From Calcarisporiella thermophila CBS 279.70 (lineage: Eukaryota; Calcarisporiellomycota): a DNA stretch of 64,000 nt. A program made the position numbers and the translations under genes. This document shows, piece after piece, positions 21,634-33,272 of the stretch; within the stretch, counting starts at the first letter, position 1, and each line of letters begins with the position of its first letter. The stretch covers positions 550,545-614,544 of the forward strand of contig NW_027192194.1 of the NCBI RefSeq assembly GCF_041956535.1, in the 5' to 3' direction. The notes under the pieces were generated by a model. That model was not told the origin of the DNA. It made no database searches and worked only from the letters and a program-made list of their open reading frames with translations.

Positions 21634-24250
21634 CTAGAGTGAACTATTAGCAGAGACATGCTCCAGCTCCAGGACTGCTCCCTTTTCGGAATCAAGTTCG
21701 TCGGCCGTTGACATCGTGGAGGTGATGGATAAGCTTTTGCGAGGAAGTAGATCGCCGTGTGGATATTTGTTGGACAGTTTTGCGGCCACGATCCGCATCG
21801 CCTCCTCGATGGTCAAGTGCACCGAATCATGCTCCGCCTCCACACTTAAGAAAGGCTCTCTTCGGTCATCATCGTTTCCTTCGTCTTGGACAATCAGCTG
21901 GATTGGACGCGTAATGCCCGCAAGCTCGAGCACACGTAAAACACTCTGCTGTACACTGACGAAATGCAGCTCGAAAGTGGACTCGTCCACGCCCGCGTAT
22001 TCGGCCATATCTCTCCTCAGATCAAAAAGGGCTTGAAGCCCCGAGGAATCAAGGTTGTTCACCGCGGCGAAATCAAGGATAACGGCTCGAAGTGGGGGAT
22101 AACCTCCGCCTGCTTCCAAGGCGATGGGATCGCGCTTGGCTCGTAGTTTTTTCACCTTAACCGCAGTGTCATCGGACCAATGGAGCTTTGGGGGTGCGTC
22201 CGACGAAGGGTCAGTATGGCACTTCACCTCGTCCATGATGCATTGGCACACGTGTTCCACATTCGGAAAGATGAGGGCCTCTTGAAGCCGAAAGAGGAGT
22301 ACACCTGGAGCCGGAGGATTTGTCTGATAGCGCTTGTTATCGTAGTTGACGTAGATCCCAGTATTGACAATGCGATCCGAACCGCTGTCTGACTGGCGAG
22401 TCTGAAGCTCGGCGAGAACATGGACCTGGGGTCTAGCAATCCGCACTAAAAGCACTATCAGAGAGAACGAAATGGCTGAAATGACACCCCATTCGAGACT
22501 CACAAACAGAGTGACGAGGAAGGCAATGATGCATGAAAAGAAATCCAGCGCTACAAAGAACCATGTATAAAGGTCAGGATTAAAGAGTACAGCCAACCAT
22601 GAAACACGGATACGTACGATTGACCCTCCATAGCTGCACAAATACGCCTGGCTTTGCGACAAGCCCGGTCACTGCGAGGATGATGACCGCCGCCAGAGTA
22701 GCATTCGGTATATAGTAGAACAATGGGGTGAGGAAGAGCAACGAAAATATCACAATAGCTCCGGATATTAGATTGGAGAGCGGTGACATGACCCCAGAGT
22801 TTGCGTTCACAGCGGATCGCGAGAAAGAGCCGGTAGCAGTGTACGCTCCGAAGAACGAGCCCGCAATATTTGCCATCCCAATGGTCATGAGCTCTTGATT
22901 AGGGTTAATGACGTATTTAAATCTGCGCGCTATGATAGATCCAACCCTATGGTTAGCGCCCAACAAGCTATTTTCAACCAATGCGTCAACACTTTTTAAC
23001 ACTTACCACATGCTTTGGCAATGGCGATGTGTTCCAGCACTGCAGCCAAAGCGGACAGGATGGCCGCTGGAAGGACACCAATGATCAAGCTCGAGCTCAA
23101 TGCTGGTAAACTCGGCTGAGGTAGGCCTTTGGGTACATCTTTTATGATAGATATTGGGCTAGTGTCACGTCCGATGTTCACCAAATAGGTAATGACGGTG
23201 AATATGATGACGCAAATGGCATTGCGACTGATGCCTACAAAGTTGATTAGAAAATGTCGCTTGCCCCAGAACTTCTGAACCAATTGGAGCGCAAGGAGGA
23301 CTGCCATGGATGACAGACCAATGACGCAGTCAGGCCAAATGGCATTAGGGAGCCCTTTCAAGGTATGTATGATTATGAGGTACACAGCATCTATTGAGCT
23401 AACCCCACTAACGCCAAGTAAAGCCGGGAGCTGAGAAACCATGATGATTATGGCTGCGCCTAGTGAGTTGAAATGTTGGTGTGAATTAAAAAAAAAAAAA
23501 CAAAAGCACGGCTGAAACTCACCAGAAGTATATCCAGTCAAAACAGAGTATGGAAAAAAATCTAGTAGAATTCCAAGTCTAAAAAAACCGAGGCCGAATG
23601 TAATTATGCCTAGAGAAGAAATCCAATGTCATCGAGGGTGGGGCCCTGAGGTCTCAAGTTCTAAAGTATTACCTGCCATGAAGGCGATAGAAGTGGCTAT
23701 TACATGGGAGGGAATATCGAGCGAAGCTAACGAGACCACAGCCTGACCGGTCATTAGCGAGAGAACAGCAGTGGGGCCAACCTAGCGATACAAATAAGTT
23801 TATCAGTTATATTATCTAATCCTTCTAACTAGTCTTGAAACCTACAGTAACATCCTTCGAGGTACCAAGAAAAATATATAATAGTACACCGAGGAAGGAG
23901 GAATAGAGTCCATAGACAACAGGCAATTGGGCAATCTTCGCGTAAGCTAAAGATTGCGGTACCAGCACAAGGGCAACTAGATGTTATTGTAGGAAGTCAT
24001 AATCAGCGATCAATTCTCGACCCGGATGCACCAATAATCTGTTTTGCGGGATGAAATTATTAAAAAAAAGATAAAACATACTTGTTACACCAGCAATTAT
24101 GTCTCCAGCGATAAATTTGCGGCTATAGCGGGGCAACCAATGAATGACGGGAAACATATCGAGCAATGCCTGCGGAATGGCAGAGGGTAACTGTTTACAC
24201 CATTGTAGAGTGGTGTCAACAACGATAGTTGTGGTACTTCTTGCGGGCAT
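21634..24250 (-). CDS. SulP-family sulfate permease
   Basis: Seven exons (24250-24082, 23976-23846, 23781-23673, 23609-23523, 23459-23007, 22929-22618, 22550-21634) give 725 aa. The N-terminus has the SulP signature region ([31 protein letters not shown]) and the helix pair [23 protein letters not shown]. Membrane segments continue to about residue 430. A cytosolic STAS domain follows ([19 protein letters not shown], then [22 protein letters not shown]), with a long acidic tail. This arrangement is that of Sul1/Sul2-type plasma-membrane sulfate:proton symporters. The next gene on the same strand beyond the transposon relic is an Oac1-like carrier, a family that also moves sulfate in yeast. 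Confidence 0.92.
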
Positions 24251-24723
24251 AAGAGAGGAAAAAGGATGTTTGCTCAAACGTAGGTGTAGATCGAAGAGTA
24301 AGGGAAGGAGAACAAAACTAAGAGGAAGAAGAACCCCGAAAGAAATGAAGGTGTAATGAGGGAGAAAGCAAAAATAAGACCATAGTGTTAACTAGGATGC
24401 TTATTTGAAGCAGACTTGGATTACATAAATGGCTAGACTTGCGGCAAGTTAAGATTGTTTTAATTACGGAATCTGGGCGAATTCTCACAAAACATCAAAG
24501 TCCCTCCTTCGGACTGTTCCATCCAGAAAAATTGCAGCGCAGTTCTATAAATAACCATCGATGTTTGCACTTATCACCGGTGTATGTATTGCAGTGTGCT
24601 TCTAGACTGGCCCTTGCATGGGAGTAGCCATATTGGACTTTTCTGTCATTTGTGGTGCCGGATTCTCTAGGTTGGGTGCAGCGGACTGGCAGGTGGTGTG
24701 TTAGGAAAGAATGGTACAGAGTT

Positions 24724-25340
24724 TCAGGGTCTTAGGCACAGCTCATAATAGGACTTCCATTTTGGGAAATCGGATCTTAGGCCAATTTTGCCATAGGCTC
24801 TAACTCGCTTTAAGTTTCTTTTGAAAACAGGCATGCAGCTGATACAGAGAGATTGGCCCTTTGCCTGAACTACCGATCGAAGACCCACTTCGGCAATCCG
24901 AAGAATGTGCAACGGGCCATAGAATTCGGGAGAGAAGATTCTTCTTCTTTCGTCTTTTTTTTTTTTTTTTCTAATTAGAACCAAATCTATCGTAGCTCAA
25001 TTCCTGATCCACGACGGGCGGATCCAGATTATGTGGCCCGTGGAAGCTACACTTCTTCGTAGAAAATATTATAGGTGTGCTCTGTAATAAATTCGAAAAA
25101 TTTTGACTGTCTCTGATGTCATGGTTGCACAATTTATTTTCGTTATACAAATTGATGGCCTCAACAAATAATGCCATTTCGCGGTTGACCGTCTCCTGGA
25201 TAGGAGTATACTAGCACTCGACCCATAACGGCTACAGGAGCAAACCTATCAATTATAAGATTAATGAGAAAGCGACCAAGTTCGGTTGCAATGTCATGGC
25301 CAGAGAAGGTATTCACAAATATGGCTACAAGATGAAAATG
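24724..25340 (-). mobile_element. Degenerate Ty3/gypsy-like integrase fragment
   Basis: Between the SulP and Oac1-like genes, broken minus-strand frames keep an order typical of Ty3/gypsy integrase. First comes an RVE-like stretch (LVAIFVNTFSGHDIATELG, then FLINLIIDRFAP). A DGQ motif follows, then after a frame change VNREMALFVEAINLYNENK. The C-terminal domain is suggested by FSPEFYGPLHILRIAE and CMPVFKRNLKR, close to the usual PKYIGPF and HPVFHVSLLKP blocks. Stops and at least two frame shifts mean it is dead. No LTRs, reverse transcriptase or target-site duplication were found. The match is by motif order only. Confidence 0.5.
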
Positions 25341-25499
25341 ACCCCTCGGTTCCAGGTTGCATCATCAATATCATACTGATCTGCTCAGACTAGGTGAATT
25401 TCATTTATCCAATGCTGTTTTTTATTATCACAATCCAAACAGGATGAAGGGTATTAAATATATATGTATATATATCCTAACGTAATACTCTATGTGACT
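25341..25499. other. TA-rich 3' flank
   Basis: AT-rich 3' flank of the Oac1-like gene, with a short TA-dinucleotide run at about 25456-25475. No gene is seen. Confidence 0.5.
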
Positions 25500-26795
25500 C
25501 TATGTATCTAATGTAGAAAGGTGCTTGCCATATAGTCTTTTTAATTGCTCATAGAAAACAAAAGTCATTATAGTGTGGGGGCTAAAAAGAATAAAAAAGA
25601 TCTCGGTTAGCTGCGTTTCCTTGCCCTGTGCTCAAATGGGTTATAAACTCACCCTAAACGTGAATATTGTGCAGTAATACCCTTGTATAAACCCTTGACA
25701 CCTTCAGTGCGCACCGTTTTGATCAGGCAATCGATGGGTCCGCGATATAGAAGCCCACGACCGGTTATCTCGTCAATCTTCTGGTTATACATTCGCGTGC
25801 TTACAACATCAAAGGGGTTCATCGCTAGGACGACGAAGAAGGAGGATACTAGACTGGACATCAAATGGGTACGAACATCGTCTTGGAGATCGAGCAATGG
25901 TGAGGCGAGTAGGTGTGACTTTGTGAATTCGTACGTTGGTAGTTGTACCGACGACCCGACACCGGTGCGGAGGATCGCCGCGTTCATTCCACGGTATAGA
26001 CCACGCACACCGTTAGACTGGTATATCTGCACGAGGGCGGCAAAGGTGTTGCGGTAATAGTGCTGGTGACCGACTCCGGCTGTGGGAGAGTACGATTGCA
26101 TACGGGTTTTAACAAGGAAAAGCGGAGAGCCGAGAGCCGCTCCGATAACTCCCGCAGATGCGCCCGACATAACGCAGATAAAGTGGTGACGCTTTGCTGG
26201 ATCCATGCCTAGAGTATCATTGAAGAGGCGCTTAATTGGATCGTAGAAACCTAGCCGCGCACCGTTCATCATGAGTTGATAGCCATCTACCAAGCAATAT
26301 GGGGAGATAAAGTATAAATTATGTAATGCATTAATGGGGGATTGAAATAAACTCTTACATGCAGCGCCTAATCCTTTTTGAATGCCCCGTAAGCCTTCGT
26401 GGCGGAATATCAGTTTAAGCGCTTGAAAGATATTGGAATAAGGTTTCATAGGCAGGGCGGCCCCAGACTGCGCCCTTGCAAGCTCTCCCTGGAGCTGTAA
26501 TCTAGTCTTGACCACCTAAGCGAGGACGGGTTTAAGGAGGAAGGTGTAAGGAGGATGAATAGACGAGTGATTCGAAAATATTGCAGCATCTATCTACGAT
26601 TCTTACCTCCATCGGATTTGTAAGAGTAACCGCACCACATGCTGCCAATCCCCCAAGGGTGAAACCAACCAATGCCTTGGACAATCGTTCCGGGATAATG
26701 GCTCCCGGTTGTATCCGCGGTTGCCGCTCTTTGAGCTGAGAATCTGCGAATGATGCTGAGAGCGGAGCTCCAGCATTAGGCATCGGATGGGACAT
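25500..26795 (-). CDS. OAC1: Mitochondrial oxaloacetate/sulfate carrier (Oac1-like)
   Basis: Four exons (26795-26607, 26515-26359, 26286-25653, 25581-25500) give 353 aa. Three carrier repeats have signatures PMEVVKTR, PLFLVKTR and PFDVVSTR. The sequence GYQLMMNGARLGFYDP and the C-terminus GPHTIMTFVFYEQLKRLY are typical of Oac1 rather than other carriers. Yeast Oac1 imports oxaloacetate and also carries sulfate, thiosulfate, malonate and isopropylmalate across the inner mitochondrial membrane. The N-terminal extension of about 40 residues is polar. The start ATG is the first in frame upstream of the first repeat. The 5' end faces the large Zn2Cys6 factor gene across 0.8 kb. Confidence 0.88.
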
Positions 26796-27596
26796 GTGTA
26801 TTCCTGTTTTAAACGACAGACGATCTAAAGGAGAGAGTAGAAGCGGAAGGGAGAAGTCGAATCGGCAAGCAAGGATGGACAACTGTAAAAGAAAGAGGGC
26901 GCTAAAGTTCCTAATGTAATCCCCGATATTAGCAGACAATGCGACGACAAATATAAGGAAGGATTTTTTCAAATGACAGCTGGATAAATCTTAGCCTCGG
27001 CACTCCCCCTCTGGCGCAGCGCTCTAACCTTGACGGCTTGATTGGTCTCGATTTTCACTTCTCACACGAGCACTCTGTTATGCCAATTCAAACTCACCAC
27101 TTTTTAGTGGAGCGTGTGGAGAATGTGGCCGCAGTTTCCTTTTTGCTTCATGCCGAAATGGTTAAAGGAAATTCAGCAAAATATAACTGATGAACTCTGC
27201 GTATCCAATTGCGAGGAGGTTAAATCACAGATCTAAAACGGCCCCCAGTGGAAATGCCCGGATACATCGTCACGGCGGCAGCGTAAACAAACGCTCCTTT
27301 GCCCTAGTTTGCCGAGCACGCAGGGAAGGAAAGCCACAAAGGCCCAGGGAGCCGCAGAAATTGAAAACAAGCCTGTGCATGAAGAGTGAGATAATCTCAG
27401 CTTTAGAGTTCGCCGCTGGACCAGTCTTCTGTTCTGTTCTCCGTTGTTTTTGTGTTCGATTTCTCCCTAATTTCCCCCCCCTCCCCCTTATTATTATTAT
27501 TGTCTTTATTTTCCTCTGGCAACATTCTGTGTTGACATTTAGATTAAGCTTTCCATGCTGCGAAAACAAGCCATGAAAACGTAAATAGCGAAAGTA
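26796..27596. promoter_or_regulatory. Divergent 5' region
   Basis: An 801 bp shared upstream region of the Oac1-like gene (-) and the giant Zn2Cys6 factor (+). It has a C/T-rich block and a short TTA repeat at about 27470-27505, near the factor's start. No specific binding site is recognised. Confidence 0.45.
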
Positions 27597-30500
27597 ATGA
27601 CACAGCACACTAGCCCTAACTTTGATTCTCAGATCACCATGTTGACTCAACCTTCGCCCATTCCCTCAATGCATCAATCTGTCCCCGCCTCCTCTCCCCC
27701 CTCTAGCTCCTCTCTATCAAGTACACCCCCCAATCGAGCCCCTCCCTCCTCCTCCACCACCACCGCCATCCCATATGCTTCCTCTTCCTTTCAATTGTAC
27801 CAATCGATGATCCAATCGACACCCCTTAGCTCTGCTACTTCTGATTCGATCGCTGCCCCTTCATCCACCTCTTCTACTGCTCATGCTCCTCCTACCCGCA
27901 AGCCCCGTCGCACTCCTATTGCCTGCTCAGTATGCCATCAGCGTAAAGTTCGCTGTGATGGAAAGCGACCTACTTGCAGCCGCTGCGTTGCAAGTAAAAC
28001 TGATTGCCACTATCCAGAAACTACGAGGAGATCCAAGCGAGCAATGGAGAAACAATCCGATCAGTCTCCGTTTGATGCTTTCAAAATTCAGCGCAAACTA
28101 GACACTATGGAGTACGACCTCTACCAGCTAAAACTCGCCATTTCATCCTCTAGCGCAGAAAACCAGACATTTACACCTCAAGAACGCATAATTTTATGCG
28201 AGCGTCTGGCCAAGATCGAGGAGGAGTATAAGACAAATAGATACTTGTACAGTAATCGCAGTCCAAAATTGCTGGGGCAGGGGCAGCGACAGGGGATTTC
28301 GAGCTTAGGCGAGCGGTCCTTACAGCGAGCTCAAGTGCTTACTGGGAAATTCGGAAGCATCATAGTTGACCAGCTTGAAGGGGGTCTGAGCGTAGAGTCC
28401 TCTGTGCCAACGATTGTGGAGTTCTATCGGCAATTGCGTGAGCTCACTCGAGATATGGCCAAGTGTCGTGTCTCCACTCCGGCCAGTATTTTGCCCGATC
28501 AAAAGGAGGACATACTAAGTTCGGTTGCTGCAGAATGCAAATCCGAAGTAACTGAGCATGGGCGGCCGGGAAAGCGCCCTAAGCTGTCTGGAGAATCCCA
28601 ATTCAATAATGTGGTTCAGAACCTCTCCCATGACATGTTGGAAGCCATTGTCAACACTTATAAGAAATGCTATTACTGGATGATGCCCGTTATTTGCCCA
28701 GATAGTCTACTGGCCAAGATCCGTGCCCAGAATGTGGAAGATATCGATCCAGCCATACTGCATGCTGTTGCTGGTCTTGTTACGAGACACGCTTGTATCG
28801 TGCATCGATACTCTGGGTATGACTCTCATGAAAGTGCTCTGGGAATAGAGAAGCGTTTTGTCAAAGCTACTCGTCAGATTCTGCGAAATCGAGTCCTCGA
28901 TACAAGTGTGGAGACGCTTCAGGCCACTCTGCTAATGGCATTTCATTTGTTTTACATTAAAGGACCCGTAAGTGTGAGCTGGCAACGAATCTCCTACAGT
29001 TTGTAGTCTGAAAATTTCACCTGTTTTCACTTCTTTAGGAATTCTCCTCTCTTTATATCGCACTTGCAGTGCGAAAGGCTCAAGATATGGGAATGCACAA
29101 GATAAAATCCACAAATCCCGACTACCCGCTGCTTTCGCTCCTATGGTGGCAATGTTACATTCTCGACTTCCTTGTTTCCGAAGGAACCCAGCGCCCACCC
29201 ATCATTCGTGATGAGGAAATAGAGATAGAGGTGCCGGAGTTACCTAATCCGACACAACCAAAAACCGATGAGTTTTGGGCAGATTTCTTTTTTTCGATGC
29301 GTGTCAAGATTACCATCATCCGCAAGCGCATCCGCTTGCGAATAAACCTGCAGGAGCCATCCAGTCGTGAGATGGCCGAATCCGAAGAAGAACTCCATGC
29401 TTGGTTGCAGATCCTGCACGATTATGAGCCACTGCAAAACAGCGAGACAAGTGCAACCCTCTTGCGAGTCCTCAGGGTCATCTATCACTCTATAGTGCTG
29501 GTGTTCCATGCATGGGTCCTAGGGGCGAGCCATCCCTGCCTGCATCCTTATGGCTTCGCATCTCGCCGGCAGGCGCACGAGCATGCAGACAAATTTTGGG
29601 AACTCACCGAGGAATTGGATCCACACGAGGCGAGCTTCGTCCCGCCAGTCGCCCTCAACCGTCTGATAAATTTTTATACCCATGTTCTCTCAGATCAGCC
29701 TGATTTCGCGGCTACGCAGCTTGTCCGGATTCTTGGATGGGTTCGCCATTCGGTTGGGTTCTTGTGTGGTTTCAACTCCCATCTACAGATGGTTCACAGG
29801 ATGGAAGAGTGGCTGGACCATTATCATAGTCGATCCAGGGGCATTTTCTTGACCTCACAAGCATCCACTTTGCGGCCGGTTACCGATTCCGATGACTCAG
29901 CCACGGCAAGTCCCGTATCCCGTCACGAAAAGTCGGTCTCACCTCCCGCATCGGCCCCCGCGAACGCCTCTACACAATCCGGAGGTAAAGATGTCGCAGG
30001 GACTGTAGGAACAGCGGAAAAAATCGACGTGAACATCACCGACTCTGGCCAAAATAACCGTAATATTCGCTGCATGCTCACCCTTAAATATCCGCTAGGC
30101 TTCCGGGTGTGGACCAATGCCCAGACGGTGAATGAGCTCTGCAATCTTCTTCCCCGTGTCCTCCAACTTCATCCCGAAAACATTGAACCACTGAGTCTAC
30201 AGAGTTTTAATAGTCAAGACTTCCGTGAAAGTGCGGCGAAACACCGGTGTTTTCACTCCCACGACTATTGGATGCCCCTGTTCTCGTTGGAGCATTGGTG
30301 GCCAGCGACGGTGAGCGAAAAGGGCAAATACTCTTCGGTGGAATCTAGGGAGGCGCTGGCGAGGCTGATTGGATCGCGAACATTGAATCATCTTGTGGAC
30401 GTGTACCAAGCTTTTCTCTCCCCAATGCATATCTACCAGGACTGGGTACAAAAGAAGCCGGATGGTCGTGTCGTTCCAGGCGACCCAGAGGGTTCCACCG

Positions 30501-32422
30501 CCGAGGTCAATGCCTGGTTGCTTGCCCATGCTGCAATACAGAACCGCGAGGTTTCCGAACGCGATCCTTTGACCACTAGATACAAGGAAAAGGCCTGCAG
30601 CCTTGTCCACCCCTACATTGATCGCGTGGAAAGTCCCGCCATGATTCATACCCTGCTCAACCTCGCCATTTTTGCGGCCCTTTCCAGATCTCCAACCGAG
30701 GCCTTTTTGTATCTAGGATGCGCATTGCGAAAGGCCCAGCATCTTAATTGGTACCGAAAATCGGAGTGGGCTGGCCTACACTCCCTTGCAGCTGAGTCGC
30801 GGAAACGGCTCTCCCTCTCGCTCTATCTATTTGATTGCATTACTCCGCTATGGGGTAGTGGACGCCCGCGAATGGTCACACGACAGCGATGGGAGCTTGA
30901 TACTGTGAGTCTTTTTATTTGCACTTGCTATAGTAAAGAATCCTTTTTTTTTGCTCAATATTGATGGGTTTGCTTTTCATTTTCACGTTAGCCCTCGGTC
31001 CTACCCGACGATGAAGACGACACTCCTATCCGTGCTGTTTTCATGGTGAACCAAGCAACTCTAATGGACTTGATCACGAAAATTCACCAGACCTGGGAGA
31101 GGGGTACTTCATTCCTTCGGGAGGAGCTTCCCAATCTTGAGCGCGAGCTCTCCGCTTGGTATCGCGAGCTTCCAGATGAATTCCGCTATGACTTGAATGA
31201 TATAGAGCAGATTCGAAGTCTAAAGACAGTGACCCTGCGTTCATTGTTGCTTGTGAATATAGAATACCACATCGTATGGCTTCGATTGCACCTCCCGCTT
31301 ATGGCTTTTCCTCCGGATAACGGCTATATGAGCTCGCTTTCATACAGAATATGTCTTCAAGCAGTCGATTCAATTCTAAGGTGTTTAGAACTCTACAGTG
31401 AGAATCAGTTTTCTTGCCACCACTACACCAAGACGCTGGATGGAATCTACCTGTCCTTCTATGTTTGCCGATCTCAACTTGATGCTGCCAATGTGATGGG
31501 CTCAATGTTTGCCCAAGAAGGGCTATTACGTTTGCTACGCATCCTACGTCTACAGCAACAATGTGGGAGCATTGGCGTTGATTGTCAATGTGTGAAGTTT
31601 ATCCGACATATTGAGGAGCTAAGCACTGCCGGAAAGCTGAGCCAGGCCGAGGGAGCGTCGGGTGGCATAGAGATAGCCTCCCACATGGCGACAAAGAGGA
31701 CCATGATGCCTGCTTCTACTACGCTTGCCGAACCGCCATCCGAAGATTTCTTGAACCGGAGGGAAGCTAGCAGCGACTCCCAGTCCACCAACAATCTCCC
31801 GGCCGATAGTAAGTTCTTCACCGCTCAAGCCAACTTTCCTCAGCTCGTCTCCGCTTACGATCCCAGGATCCTCCTGGGAGATTCTCAGGCGATGGTTGAC
31901 ACCACCACCCTTCCCAGTATGGGACTGGTAGAATCGTCCTCATGTGAAGGGGACCTAATATCGCCTTTGGTTATGGGAGGAGATTTTGAACATCGTCACG
32001 GACAGCCGTCCTATATCCAATATTCGCAGCCAGCTTCTCATCAGCAGGCTACGAGTGCTTGGCGAGGGGTTGATCATACAGGCTTTGGTGCAGGTGTTCA
32101 GGAGTACCTTGTATCCGATCTATCGACTAATTTTCTGGCCCAGGCAGCTGCGACTACACACCAGCAACAAATGCATCCACAGCAACCCATGCAGCCAACT
32201 TCAGGATGGTCTCCAAATATGGGTGACCGCGAAACATACTTCTACACCACCCACCCATCCTATCAGGCTATGTTTGCCGATGACTCGATGTTAGACCTGA
32301 CTGGAGAGATAGGCGCAACAGTAGAAACACCATCGTTTGTGCACCCTGGGAACGAGCCAGCTTCATTCGATCAGCACCTGCACATGAAGACCTATGACAA
32401 TGGGCCTACGCGTGGATTTTAA
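27597..32422 (+). CDS. Giant Zn(II)2Cys6 transcription factor C with two regulatory domains
   Basis: Three exons (27597-28967, 29039-30904, 30992-32422) give 1555 aa, about twice the usual size. Residues 1-100 are S/P/T-rich. The zinc cluster uses Cys110, 113, 120, 127, 130 and 137, with a short helical linker behind it. A first fungal regulatory (MHR) domain covers about 340-740 (VRKAQDMGMHK, LLWWQCYILDFLVSEGTQRPP, then PELPNP). A low-complexity S/A/P hinge follows. A second, diverged MHR-like domain covers about 900-1280 (YLGCALRKAQHLNWYRKSEW, LSLYLFDCITPLWGSGRPRMV, VNIEYHIVWLRLHLPLM). The tail is Q/S/P-rich. Nuclear; targets are unknown. Introns 1 and 2 lie at comparable places inside the two domains. 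Confidence 0.88.
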
Positions 32423-33272
32423 TTTTTCTTTATCTTAAACTTTACCATTGTCGTTTTTTGTTTAATGACTGTATCTCTTCTTGCTCCATTTCTTTCACTG
32501 CTCACTATTTTTTCCCCCTCTCCTACAATGCTTCACATGAGTTATTTTTTTATTTGTTTATCTCTTTTATTTTGCTCAGCTCTTATTTGTGCTATTTATT
32601 TTTGTTCTGCTGGATACTTCGGATGTTTAGTTCATCCATATTATAATCAGTAATATGCTTTGTATATGGAGTTAAAAAAATTTTGCCCAAGTTTTTATAC
32701 TCTTATCTTTTTATTTTCTATTTTTCTATTTTCGTTTTTTTTTTTTTTGCTTACTTTAGCATTTCAGATTGCCTTTCTATTGATTTCGTTTTCGGTATTT
32801 ATTTTCACTTTATTTCGTTTCAGATTATCTGTATTATAAATTATTGACCCTATTTATATTAGAAATGGTTTTGTTAAAAGGTCCCAAGAGAAAGAGGGCT
32901 TTTATTTCCCGGAAAAGACTTAACATTTTCTTGGTAATATGAGGTTTTCTGAATGGTTTGATAATATCCTCCCTATTAAGCTATATCATTGTCCGTGGTT
33001 TTTCGGCCTCAACTTTCTCTGGTGAAATGTCAATGCGGTGTAAGCACTATCCCAGTGGCGGTTTCCGAGAATGGCAAAATGAACACAAGCTAACGATTGT
33101 TTTTGCTTTTCGTTGATTGAATTATTACACAAGAAAACTTGTCGCTCTACCTGTTAAGATATACATAACTTCTTATTGCTCCTGCTCTCTCTCCTGGACT
33201 CCACTTGACAGCTCTTAGTTTCTTCTCCTCCATCAGCCTATACCTAGTTCCGCTCTCTAGAAATAATATATC
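32423..33272. other. T-rich 3' flank and promoter
   Basis: 850 bp between two plus-strand genes. The first half is extremely T-rich on the plus strand and produces spurious hydrophobic frames. The last 100 bp is C/T-rich and is probably the 5' UTR of the ankyrin gene. Confidence 0.55.

Noticed and set aside
22551-22617. Continuous frame across part of the SulP gene (22551-22662) suggesting no intron
   Set aside because: Splicing GTACGT to TTGTAG restores the WRVNP-LDFF transition normal for the family and keeps the frame.
32458-32653. Hydrophobic 62-codon frames after factor C
   Set aside because: They come from T-rich 3' DNA (Phe/Leu/Ser codons) and overlap in two frames.
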